The position numbers were made by a program, and so were the translations under genes. From assembly GCF_024713975.1 (NCBI RefSeq), contig NC_091094.1:16277001-16341000 (forward strand): DNA of 64,000 nucleotides. The letters run 5' to 3'. The notes beneath the pieces are model-generated. The model saw only the letters and a list, made by a program, of their open reading frames with translations, had not been told where the DNA came from and ran no database searches. This DNA comes from Paralichthys olivaceus. Taxonomy: Eukaryota; Chordata; Actinopteri; Pleuronectiformes; Paralichthyidae. This document shows positions 34,440 to 47,138 of the stretch, in pieces (the stretch's first letter is position 1; every line of letters starts with the position of its first letter).

Positions 34440-37400
34440 AAAGTTGTTGGGTGTGGTCCGGAACATTAATAATGAGTAATACCTTCCAACTACAAATTAA
34501 ATTTAGACACTATTAAGAGTAATCTTTATTAATAGAGCTCTTTTTAAAATCCAAATTATTATGTTTGATCCCATTGCAAGACCACCTCCAGTTTTATGCT
34601 ACTTCGTGTTTTTGTTTTTAACACGTTGTATGGGGACATTTTGTACATATTACTCCACTAAAATGATGCGACTGCTGCACTTACTTTTTGCATCCAAGAT
34701 CTGACACTCAACACATATGGTTAACTAATACAATATGATCTATTAGCACAGACCACAGAGTAATACATTCACCACTGAAAATGAGCTTTGCATTAACCTG
34801 CTATAAGATTTCAATATTTCTCACATCAATAACAAAGACAGGGGGCATTCTGCATTGTGAGTACTTTTAATAAGTAATACATTTTGTTTACAATACTTGT
34901 GTACTTCTAATTTTATGGTTGGTCTTTTGTTACTTGCACCCAAGAATGTACATGTGATTATGGCTAGGCTCTTGAAAGTACACCTGTACAATATAGCCTA
35001 CTTTAAGACTACTCTGCTTTTGTTTGTATCTATTTTGTAGAAGTTAATTTTAAGTACAATGCTTACTTTGTATAGTTTAACAATTCTCATTGATGTTTCC
35101 TGTCACATCAATGTTTGCTTCATTCATATATGAAAATGAAATTGCAGAGATTTGACACATTTGAGTACTTGAGGTTGGGCTTCCTCCTATACTGAAACTC
35201 ACATGAATGATCCTGTACTCGGTTACTGATCTCTTGAAGAAACCTCTGTTCATTATGTCTACAATTGCATCAAAAGGGTTCCCAGTTCTTTATCTGACAA
35301 AGCTCTATTCTATATAAATTTCACAGCATGAGTTGGTGATTTGTCTATGCGTGTCGGCCCTGTGACATACTGATGAGCTGGCCAATCTATAACAGGATGG
35401 ACAATTTTCAGTATGTTGGCTAAGGGCTGATTTATTCATGTATCGTATTATTTGACATGAACCAGCAGAAAAATATTTTGATGTTACTTGGAATTTGCCT
35501 ATAAAAATATTATGTCATTTCCAATATGTCAAACTCAAAATCATATAATCCAAAAAGGCTCTGACATTAGGATTTGTTTCAGTCTCTGTTCCATTATTAC
35601 TAAACTCATAAATATTCACACACTTTCAATGATTAAATGTTTTTGTTTATTCATTATTACTTTTACATAAAGTATAAAACAAAGTACAACAATTCAAAAT
35701 ATAAAATAAGTGAGAAAAACAGGAAGGGGTGTACCGTCTTTATTTGTTAACTACACAAGTCGAAACACCTCCCTATAGTGTTAAAGATTCATCAGTGGAT
35801 CACACCCTAATGGAGCAAGTTTAGAATTGACCAAATAATCAATCAAAATATCAACAGAAAAACTGAAGAGAGATGAACACGGTCTTAAGTACACTACTGG
35901 TTAAATTTCATCAGTCATCTGTTCTTTGTTATTACAAAATGTATAAGCATGTCTATTTCAACAGAATGTGCAAGCTTGGAAATTAAATTGCACTGTCTTT
36001 GGGATTGCATAGTGTGTTAGAACTCTGACGGAGAAAGAGAGTGGAAATCTCCCACTGAAGCAGGTAGATGGTGGATGGACACTGGCAACAGTAACCCCTC
36101 TTTTTGCTCATTAAGTTGGAAAGATTTTCAATGATAACAAGGATTTTTTTTGGACAAACATCTACATTTTATGGGTAATATTCACAAATTGCACCAAGGG
36201 ACCACCTGGTCCATCCCTGTGTTATGAGTTTTATTCCCTGAATAAACGGTTTCACATAGATTTATATAAATGTGTGTGTATGTATATATCTCCCCCACTT
36301 GTGCCTCGGGATGAGATGTGCCTCAAGCTGATTTCTTCTTGTGCTTGGCTGAGTCATGCAAACGTTCTGCTGGATGCAATGTTAAAGCTTAAATGAAGTG
36401 CTGTTAGTTGTTTTTTCTAGGGTTGACTTTATACTGGGGGAAAAAAAATCAAATGTAAAGCAGAATATTTCTAAAACTATTAACATATTCAACCAAACAT
36501 GTAACAGGGGCAGTTAAATCAATCGTTCAAATGTTAAGTCCACACAGTAGAAACCTACTGTAAGTACCACCAGTGCAAAGTGCTGTAAATTTAATGGATC
36601 ATATTCCTGTTCTTTCTATTATTGTGTTTGTCATGATCGGAAGTTGTGATGGGACATTTATAAAAGTCAAAATATAACCCAAAAAAAAGCTATTTACATG
36701 TTGTTATTAAAGGTAAATCACTGAACAAACAAGCTATAAATTATGGCAAAGAGTACATGGACATCAGAAGACTGCAGGACACCAAACACATTTTGATGCA
36801 GCGATTATTTACCCTTTTCTTTTGTATATTATTCGTTAATTGCAAATCAAAGGTGTTTCAGATGTGGCTCAGCTCTGCAACTGCATTTTCAAGTGCTTTT
36901 TAAATCCAGTGACTGAACACAAAATAAGTCAGATACATGATTGCTCTCCTCTATTGAGCACAGACTTACAGTACCAACAACAGTGCTGTTGGAATTCAAG
37001 GTAATTCTTTACAAAGTCGCACAAACACAAAACACAGTTCGATTGAACTCTTACAGTGCAGAGAGGAAAAGGAAAACGCAGAACTCTCTAACACGATTAT
37101 AATACAATACAAAGTGAGAGGAGCGTGATTCATATGATGGTAATGGATATTAGATACAGTTGTGGGCCTGTTTTTGTATGTTTTACAAAATAACCTGGTC
37201 GCATAGAAAACAGTCATGATATTGGTTTTAGCTTTCTCCTCACGTCATGTTTTTTTTAGTGGCCGACAGGAAAGGTTCCTGGCGTTAACAGATTCAGCCC
37301 TCCTGATAAAACTCTCCCTCAAACCCCTCAAGCAAGATAACCGCTGAATAATATATGCCCCTGAACCATTACCTTTAATGCCTCATTGTTATAATAAAAT

Positions 37401-38489
37401 AGATCCTTTTTTTGGAGAAAGTGCAATGTTATATCTAACCTGACTAACGACACTTTAAAGTTATTGATTTCAATTACACAGCTAGTATTCCACTTCAAAA
37501 GTACTGTCAAAACTGTCAAATCTTATTTACAATCTTCTCTCTGCTACTTATTCTCATCTGCCAGCACAACTGTCCATCAGAAACCATCAACCAAGAGAGA
37601 TGAATCAAGCATTTATACATTTATACAATTAAAAATAGCTATACAGTAACATACAGTATCTAAAATACAGCGAGGCCTTTTGATGCCGTGCAGAATATGG
37701 CGTCTTTCCTCTTTTTACTTTGCTCCCTTTGGACATCTGTCAGAATTTCCACAACTGGTCAAAACCACAGGAGAATTAACAGCCACAGGAATGTATGACT
37801 GAAGTTTTATAAGGCAGGAAATATACGATAGCAGGAAAATCTATTTGGCTTCATTATCATGGGACAAAATAATCATTTGAAATCATTTACACAGACTGAC
37901 ACTTTTTGCTATTAGTTTAAAGGTTCTGTTTTCACGTGTCCTCTTTTATATATCCGTGTTAGTGAAAAATGACAAGGGCTTAGCACGTGCCATGTGTGCA
38001 TTAGTTTAAAAGCTGTATGTAAAAATATTTTAAATTGTAGATTTTAGTCTAGTAGCTCTTGGAATCTGTGTCGACACAAAAGGGAAAGTGTTTGAATCAG
38101 TTTGTGGTGAGTACAGAATGAGAGGATGGATTTTTACAAAGACATGAATAAAGTATCTGTATTAAAAGTGGTCCTGTTGTATGTGTTCTTTGCCTCTTTA
38201 CCCCCAAAAATGTGCAACAGGGGCTTTTTTTTCTCTTTACCATATGCAATACACGTTGCTCCGATCCCATTTGCAAAATTCTATCTATAAAACACAGTGA
38301 ACAGCTGCAATCATGGCAGATCCAGTCACAGACATGCAGTGGCCAAGATATGCTGGTGTCATACAGGGCTGGGTGGCAGTTTTATGTGTTTCATGCTTTT
38401 CCTTCTCGTAACCTGCCAGCTTAGAAAGTTAAATGTTTGGATGAGGGTGCAGAAGCATCCAGACTGTGAGTGATGGCAGAACAGACCAA
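34440..38489 (-). other. Probable dip2b 3'UTR and dip2b-atf1 spacer
   Basis: AT-rich, no coding signature on either strand. The dip2b stop is at 38490-38492, and its 3'UTR must extend downward. Several minus-strand AATAAA hexamers (plus-strand TTTATT, e.g. near 35,430, 35,645, 35,738 and 36,227) could end it. DIP2B has a long 3'UTR in mammals, so much of 35.6-38.5 kb may be transcribed. Confidence 0.45.
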
Positions 38490-41400
38490 TTACATGTTGT
38501 AAGCGACATAGATGGGATCCAGCTGGTCGGCGAGGAAAGAGTCACGGAGGTGCATGCGTTGCTTCTCTCCCCTGGAGTTGATGGGTATGACCCCAGGATC
38601 CACGATGACCACCACGCCCACAATGAGGTGGTGCTCCTCCAGGACCACGTTGGTGATCAGAGGCACCAGGTCCAGCGCGTCCTGCTCTGAGCCGCACAGT
38701 TCCGACACCACCACCAGCAGGTTGGTCCATGTAAACACAGCACTGTGAGGAAGAAGATCAGGTGAGGGTGGGGTTCAACATCTGTGATCTTCTACATTTT
38801 GGGAATGATGTTTAACATAAAGTTTTATACACAGTTCATTTTTATTGATATTTTTGTTACATTTTATTTCTTTTGTTCAGTTTTTATCTCTGCATTGTAA
38901 GGTGACCTTGAGCGCTGTGAAAGGCAGCTATAAATGAAAACATTTTTTCTAATTATTACTAAGGAAATTCTGTTTATACACTTTCTTGGCAAGAGTTAGA
39001 CGAAAAGATGTTCATACACAAAATGTGATGCTCTGGTTTGCAGAGCACAAAGATTAAAAACAGGTGGAAACAGCTCAGCAGTTTACTTATAAAGATTAAC
39101 AGGTAGATTTACCCACCAGCACCTCTAAAGATCACTTAAATCCATATTATAAACAAGAATACACTATACAAATATTTTAAATATTTAGTTACCTTTAGAA
39201 AGAGACATGCTTAGGCTTCTTTCCCCATTTCCAGTTTTTATGTCAAGCTAAGCAGCTGCTATCTATAGATTCATATTAATGTAAGTACATGAGAGTGGGA
39301 AAGAAAGTAAAGAAAACACTAAACTATTCCTAACTGGACAAGGTTTTAGTGAAATCAAAACTTCTGTCATTCTGTTTTTGCTCAGGCAGCACTGCAGAGT
39401 CCCATAATAGGGGCACGGTTCAGTCGTTGAATAAAAGCAATAATAAAGTAAATAAAAGAGACTTTTATGCCCTGGTGAGGGTTTTTCAGCTAATAAAATA
39501 AACAGAGATTAAACAGATAATAATCATACTTCAATCCACATTTTCCTTCAGCTAAAATCATGATAATCATCATCATAAAGTGCTTTATGGCAGAATTTTA
39601 TATAACAAAAAGATGTGCAGAAGTACAGATCAAACTCTTAAACACAGTGAAGTTAAATGTGTCACAAAATTCGTTATTATTTAACCATTTGCACTTGGTG
39701 GTGGATTTCCTGAAATATTTTAATCGGCATGTGTCACGTAGATCATGTGTACAAGAGCATTCTCACCTCTCAGCGATACTGCGGTGAGCCCGGGACACTG
39801 AGGTTTCAATGTCGATGGGGTGGTAACGCAGCCCTCGTAGCTCCAAGGTCTCATCCAGTGACCCGACCACAAAGAGAGCATCGTGCCGATCTGAGCGCAG
39901 AGACACAGACGACATAATCGACCCAGAGAAGATTGTAGACGAAGCAGAGGGAAAAGTGTGAGCAGCCAGGAGTGTGTTTACTCCAGTTTGACGGATTTTA
40001 TTCATCGCAATGCCTTGTCCATCGTTGTGTACATAATTTACAATCTCTAAAAACTTTGTGGATACAATCTATTTCGTCTTGAATCTAGGTTTAAGCTCCA
40101 TCAGGGTCTATTTACCTCCACTGGCCTCCAACAGCTCGGTCCTCTTCACAAAACCCAAGTATCCAGTTCTGGCCCACAGCGTCTGAGGATCTCCGAAGCT
40201 GAGTTTGGTGTTGAAGTGGTCGGCCTGAAGACTCTCCTCTCCATAGATGGTGTAGTAGCCGCTGGCAGTGTGAGGGCTGTTCACCCAGACCTAAGAATGA
40301 GAGGTTAACACTGGGTCACAGTTGGCGTCACAGGGGTGAACACTTAAAACTGAGTGTCTGTTCACGTCTTCTTTTCACCTCTCCCAGATGAGAATCACCG
40401 AGTGGGCCTCTGGTCTCTGGATTGACGATTATCACCCGCACACCAGGCAGAATCTAAAAACAACGAGAAATTTAAAACCACTATGGAATATACTGTTAAT
40501 ATTCCTTTAACTAACACTTCACACACTAAGTCTACACCACAGGAATAGATATGGAGCATCTCACCTTGCCAGATTCCATTAGAGGAAGACTTTGAGGTGC
40601 TCCTCGCTCCACCAGCCTCACCCTGAAACAACACATACACATATAAGCCGGCAAAATTTAAAACAAAACGTTTTCTATACCCACTTATTTGAAAACTTCA
40701 AGTGATATTGTAATGATTTAAAATTGAAAACCTTTTGAATTAGTGTGATAGACACATGAGTTGTTTTCAGACATACACTCTGAAAAATCTCCAGAAAATT
40801 GGGTTTGATTCGTAGTAAGAAAATGTCCAGAACATTCAGTGGAGGAGTGGTAGTGCCTGAGCAGAGCAGCAGGAAGTGATATGTAAATTCTGCTGCAGAA
40901 AGCACAGGGTTTGTTGATATCTTTCCTGCTTCTAACATGCTCTCACTCTGATATTTTACGAGGGGGCTGGCAGGTCAGTGCATGTCTGAAAGTAGCTACA
41001 GGTTGTGTGCAGTTTATTAGATTGTTTCAAGTAATTTTAAGGCAGCTCAGGAAACAAATCTACACAAAATGAAACCTAAACTCCATACAGATATTGTAGA
41101 CCTTACCGTTCAAAAAATAGTCCAAACTACAATAATCCACCTGTTCTTACCTGTCATGGCGGAGGGACTTCATGTCCACATACACAGTACAGGGATCTGG
41201 ACCAGTAGTGCCCTGTGAAGAGGACAGGCACATACAGGTCAGACTGGAGGTGTAGCTCACAGTGTGTCTACGTAATGCCAGGCTGTGTGTGGCTGGTGTA
41301 CCTGCATGCAGATGGCCAGGTTCACCCTGGAACCAAAAGCCGTGCTGACAGCTCGGGGTGACAGCCCCACATCCTTAAACAGCTTGGAGAAGGAGTGTGT

Positions 41401-41994
41401 GAGGGCCAGGCGAGGGCGTTCCTCTGCTATCACCACGCAGCTCCGCACGCACGACAGGTTTACACCACGAGTCTGAAACACAAACACACACACACAGAGT
41501 GATAATTGAATTCAAAAGAATCCATATTTGTTGTGATTAACGTTTCTCTTTGACCCCATTTAGATCTGGTATTACCATCCGCCCTGAGGGATCCGATCAC
41601 TAGTGGTCAGCTCTAAGTACAGGTCTGAACGCTCCCCAATGTCCTGAGATCCCATAACTCAAACCACACCCTGAGGTGGTCTGGGACGCATGTGGCCACA
41701 TTATTTTTGCTGTGTGAACACAAATGTGGCCTGTCTGAGGAACCGTCTACTCAGCTGAAGTCCTCTGACACACTTAAGTTTTGTAATAAAATCAAATGTA
41801 TTCTTACGCTTGTTATTGACGATACATTGATTAGTTTGTGGCCACAATAGACACATTGATCACCACATAATGATTGATACTTTTTTTAATTAGTAAAATC
41901 GTTCTTCATTTAATACCTCCTGACTCCTCTCTTTACATCTCTCTCTCGCTTGCACCTACACCTACACACACACACACACCTACACACCCACACA

Positions 41995-42073
<79 letters not shown>

Positions 42074-45000
42074 AGGAAGAATGTTAAAACCAGGTATGAA
42101 CAGAGCTTTGTGTGTGGCTTGTACCTTGAGTAACTCAGTCTGAGTGCCCAGTCCTTTAGTGCAGAGCTCCATGACAGAGTAGGAGCAGAAGGTGTCTCTA
42201 ACACGGTACTGACTGAGCGTGCTCAGCCACAGAGACAAGCAGCTCTCCAACTCAAAGGGAGGAATCAGGATGGACTGGTGACCTGAGTAAACACTGTGAG
42301 ACGAGAGATTCAGGAGAACAAGTGAATGAGTAGAGACTCATCTCAGAGAAAAACCATTGGTGCATGAAGTGGGTGACAGATTTCTGTACCTTGCGAGGCA
42401 CCACAAGACAAAGCCCAGGCCACAGTAAGGATCCAGGCAGATGGCTATTTGGCGAGAGGAGTAGAGTTCACACTGCAGCTTTACAGAGCGACAGAGTGCA
42501 CTGACTGCTGCATGAGAGATCTGTCATGAACAAGAAGACACTTGGTGAGAGGCATTTAAAATCGCAGCATCTGTATAACAGCAGGTGGACCACAATTTTT
42601 GAAAATTGATTTCTTGTGTCTGACCTTGACTCCAGTGAGCATGCCTGTGGTGGACACACTGAAGTCCAGATAAGCTATCATCTCCGCTGTGGGCGGCTTG
42701 TAGATCTGTGGAGGCCGTCGGCGAGGGAGGTCGTCTGCAGGAACACCAACAGTGAATGTTTTACGGAGGAAAAAAATACACATCAAATGAATCAGCAATG
42801 ATGCTAGAGAATGTTATCACCACCAGGTGTATCTCAGATCTGATCAGATATGATCTACTGGTTGTGCAACTTATTCAAATACTTTTTTCTTCACATCGCA
42901 AAAAACAAACAAACCACAGCGAAGGCAGCAACATCAATCTACCCACTGAGCGGTTATGATGATAACAGGAGGAGACATTGCAGAGAAATGTCCCACTTCC
43001 TGTTTGGCTTAATGCTGTAAACTGTGTTACAGTTAACACTCTGTAATAACTGATATGAATGTTCATGACACTGTGCACGTTACACTCAATATACTACTTA
43101 CTACTGAGGAGCCTGTTTAAATCTTTTATTAATGAGTAAATCAGTTATTGTAACAATTCATATATTGTTAATTTAGAGTACTGTCATTCTATTACAAATA
43201 TTTGATGCAATGAGGGTAAATGAGAAAGACACAAACACTGAACTATGGTTTGATAGTGTTGGAAAAGTGTGATGGAGTATTGAAGTAGTGGTAGTATTAA
43301 AGAAATTCAAATTTTGAGATTTCAAGAATAATGTTGAGAGTAAAGTCGTAATATATTTGTAATTTAATTTGAAAATGTCATATTAAGAGAATTAAGTCCC
43401 AATCTAATCTTAAGTCCCAGAACAGGCCTGTTTCACTAACATGTTGACATGTCACAGTGTAAAAAGCACAGATGTAAATAATCAAATGAAAGATGGTTGA
43501 ATTCCATTTAGTTGCTTGAGTTTCAGGGTCACAGCAATGAGGCTCACTGTCACACTACCAGAACTGAGCCAACATGTCCGCTCTGCTCTGTATATCTTGT
43601 ATATCTTACCTGTGTCGATGATTATTGGCCACGTTTTAATGTTTACAGAGGCTGCAGCCTCCTTAGAGCGAAGTGTCCTCATGAGGTTTTGAGTGGTGAG
43701 GATACATGCAGCTTTACTGACCTGGTGAGAGAACATAAGCAGGATTCAACAAGAGAAGCTACTACAAATAGTCAAAAGTTACAAAACAACTCGAAGTACA
43801 TGTAAAATACAGTGTTGTGTTGTACAAAATATGATTAAGCCTGAGTGAGACGTTTTGAGGCCGACACTAGACTTCTGAGAGTTGTTTGGGAGCTGATCTG
43901 CTGAAATGAATTTGTGACCAAGATTTTAGAGATGGAAAACATTTCAAGGAAAAGCTATGACGTTACTTTCACATTGAGTCATTCGTCTGATTCTTGGTGA
44001 GCTGCAGTATTTTTGTTGGGACTCACAAACCCTTGAGCATGACACACACAGGTGCACGTGCAAAGAGCACACATACACTTACATCAATAATCATTCGAAC
44101 AGTAGGCAGTGTGGCTGCTAAGTTCTGAGGGTGTGGAGGTCTGACGTTGACAGGAACACATCCAGCATAAAGACAGCCATAGAAGGCGGCTATCAAATCA
44201 ATGCCTGTGAGAAAGATGGAGGACAAAGGTGGAATAAAAGAAGGAGAGAAAACCGTCCATGATGAACAATAATCAATGGGAGAAAGCTGGAAGTAGAGCC
44301 TACCAGGAGGATAGAGCAGAACTACATTCTCTCCGGTGTTGATGCTGCCTTTCTCTGTGAGCGCTGCTGCGATCTTCTCAGCTCGCTTATGAAGCTGGAC
44401 GCAGGACGCTGTGCTCACTGCTACACCCTGGAGGACAGGAAGAAATAATGAGAGAGAGATACAGGTTCAGAAACACAAGGTGTAATTCACATTTACATTA
44501 TCTGTGTGTATTAAAGTAAAACCAAAGTAACAAACATATGAGTGGATCTACAAGAGAGAACTGTAATCCCCTTAGATCCAGCTCCTAAGTCAAGTATACT
44601 TCTCTGTAAGAGTGGGGGGTTACATTCTACTAGGTGCCATTCGAGTTTGATTATTTTTTACTGTTCTTATCATAACCCTACCTAAAGCTGCCTTCTTCTG
44701 CCCGTTGCTGTAAGTGTCCATTGTTGTTTGTGTTGGCATTTGCTGTGGTTGTATCATCATATACATTTTAAGTTTTTGTTGTTCTTGTCTTTGTTATTTT
44801 GATTTTATCACCTAAATGGCTCAAAAACATCGGGCCAGAGGACTCACTGGTTACCAAAACATCTGGCTATGGTTGAAAATTAGCTAGCTGGCAAATAAAT
44901 AGAGAAATGAAATGAAAACTGTATTCACCAGTTCTGTCAGGGCCACTTTAGAGAAAACTATTTTGATTTCATTAATTGCAGTAAGTTATATTTGGCAGTA

Positions 45001-46110
45001 TATCTCTGGTCTGGGACCTCCCTGCCTTTCTGTGAACCGAGCAGCATCAATGACAATACACGACAGGAGGTGGTGAAGTGCGAAGTCTGGGTTAGGGTAC
45101 CTTTGCATTGAGGAGAACATAGAGGACGTGGTCTGGGTCCGTCTGTGCCCTCCACTGTAGAGCCTCCGTCAAATACTGATGCTGTGATAGGAAGAGATAA
45201 GTAATTAGATGTGTAAACTGTACATGTGAGGTAGTGATTAAATAAACTGTGTACATTATAAACACAACCATGAAGAGGTTATACAGGGAGAGGTTTGTGC
45301 TGATGGAATCACACCTATTCACAAATAGAACAAAATAAAGTGAAGCTCAGAGACTGTGCACCTCAGCAGACAGCCTTCTGACGTAAATGATCTCTTGCCA
45401 ACGTGCAAACAATTTACACCACATGCTCCTCTGCCAATCCAGCTTTTAATATAATGAACAATAACTTAGGATGTGAAAGGGTATGTCTGCAGTAAAACAA
45501 GGGAAATTTACAGAAGGTGCATTTAAGATAATAACAAAAACATGCACTGCATTTTTTTTTTTTCTACTTGTCCCACATTTTGACACAAGCACGAAAAATA
45601 AAAACCACAATACACTATAGATAAGAGCACGGTGAGAATAAACAAAGGTTTGGGGAAGATGCCAGAAGGGGCTGTGACTCTTACCATCACAGTGGGCCAC
45701 ATACAGAGCTACATCCAGAGAGAGACCAGAGGAAAAAGAGAGAAGAGTCCAGATTTTTCTTTTACATCTATAGAAGTGAGCTCTGGCCGAGGTTGTGCCA
45801 TTGTGACATTGGCAGTGGAAAGTTCTCAAATCTCACTATTTACCTCAATAATACACTGTAAGCAAAAGTACTGATTGTGTTTCCAGCTGCTTCTTAAGTA
45901 AATACAAGTGACTCTTATGAAAATGTGGTTGAAAAGTTATCAGATTCATAATTAGTGGTTGGTTGAATATTGTTAAAATGCTCACGGTCACACTAACCTT
46001 CCGCACGAGATCCTGGTCGTCAATCATGCCGAGGTCCCTGCCCGCAGCCTGTGCAATCCTCTTCCCTGCCACCAGGTTGCCTACCATAACGGATGCAGGA
46101 CCTACACCAA
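38490..46110 (-). CDS. dip2b: dip2b second adenylate-forming domain and C-terminus (15 exons)
   Basis: Exons 45998-46110, 45101-45181, 44304-44427, 44083-44204, 43610-43721, 42625-42734, 42390-42520, 42125-42293, 41302-41472, 41151-41212, 40565-40622, 40379-40453, 40116-40290, 39767-39890, 38490-38742. The domain starts with GNLVAGKRIAQAAGRDLG and HQYLTEALQWRAQTDPDHVL. It has the AMP-binding-like motif YLDFSVSTTGMLTGVK (SxSTTG instead of SGSTG), then CLDPYCGLGFVLWC, RTGYLGFVKRTELL and LRGLRYHPIDIETSVSRAHR, and ends in IYVAYNM at the TAA 38490-38492. In the last junction a Ser (AG|T) replaces the Cys usual in mammals (SIAESAVFTW). Confidence 0.96.
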
Positions 46111-47096
46111 CTGCAAGAAAAGGGCAGTGTGTATAAGAAAGAGTTAGAGAGGGAAGGGTAGGGCGAGAAAGACCAAAAAGACAGGAAAGAATAATGATCC
46201 TGTCAGAATCAACCACAGGTGTAAATCACATGTCACAGAAAAGAAAATGAATTTAGTGTAAATAATAAGGATTCTGTTCAATGTAGTTGAATTCAAATGT
46301 GCAGATTTTGTGACTTTTGTGTGACAGTTTACAGCCAATGTGGCAGGAATATTACTTTATCCAAATTTAGAAAATGTTACGTGTGCGTTATGTAAAACTA
46401 CTGACCAGGCTCTTTTTTTCTACAAAACACTTTATACTCAGTCCCACTCTTGCACGCAGGCCTGAGTCAGCAGTTTCTCTCTTTCCTTTGGGATTCAGTT
46501 AGTAACTCAGGCGTCACTTCATGAGGGAATCTTATACACGCACAAAGCTAAACATAACAACTACAATGTTGGAATCTCCATTTTATCATCTATGTACCTG
46601 GCTGCTTCTGGCGGGGCTTGGGCAGGTTGGTGACACACGTGTGGGGACACATGAGGATGTTGCAGGGGTGCAAGCTGCCGTCTAAGAAGAACTGCTTGGT
46701 GTCGGAGATGTGGATGCCACCCAGGGGGGTTTTAGGTAAGGTGTTGGCCGGAACCAGAGCCAGACAGTAGAGGCCCACCTGGTGGATGCTGTCGATAGCC
46801 TGCAGAGGAAACCAAACACAAAGAAGAGCTTGATGGCAACACAAAGTCTGTTTCTTCATTATACACACACTGAATGGAGATCTTCAGCTCAACTCTGTAT
46901 GGAGCAGCCTTCAGAGGAGAAAGAAAGAAGAAAAGCTGCTTCATAATATAAACACTTGAAGGGTGATGATGTGATTTACCTGAAGCACTCGACTCATCCA
47001 CTGGAAACTGTCCTCCTCACTGGCATCAGGCCTCTGCTCCGCCACAATCACTACTCTCTCATCATAGAACACTGTGACAGAAAACACAGCGATCCT

Positions 47097-47138
<42 letters not shown>

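Noticed and set aside
42125-42282. dip2b exon 42125-42293 starting at ACTCAG (42283)
   Set aside because: The acceptor at 42294 restores the conserved SVYSGHQSILIPP and the reading phase; 42283 does not.
46980-47071. Shorter version of the dip2b exon starting at the CACAG at 47072
   Set aside because: It would drop the conserved IAVFSVT segment and break the phase with exon 47591-47718; the acceptor at 47095-47096 fits both.
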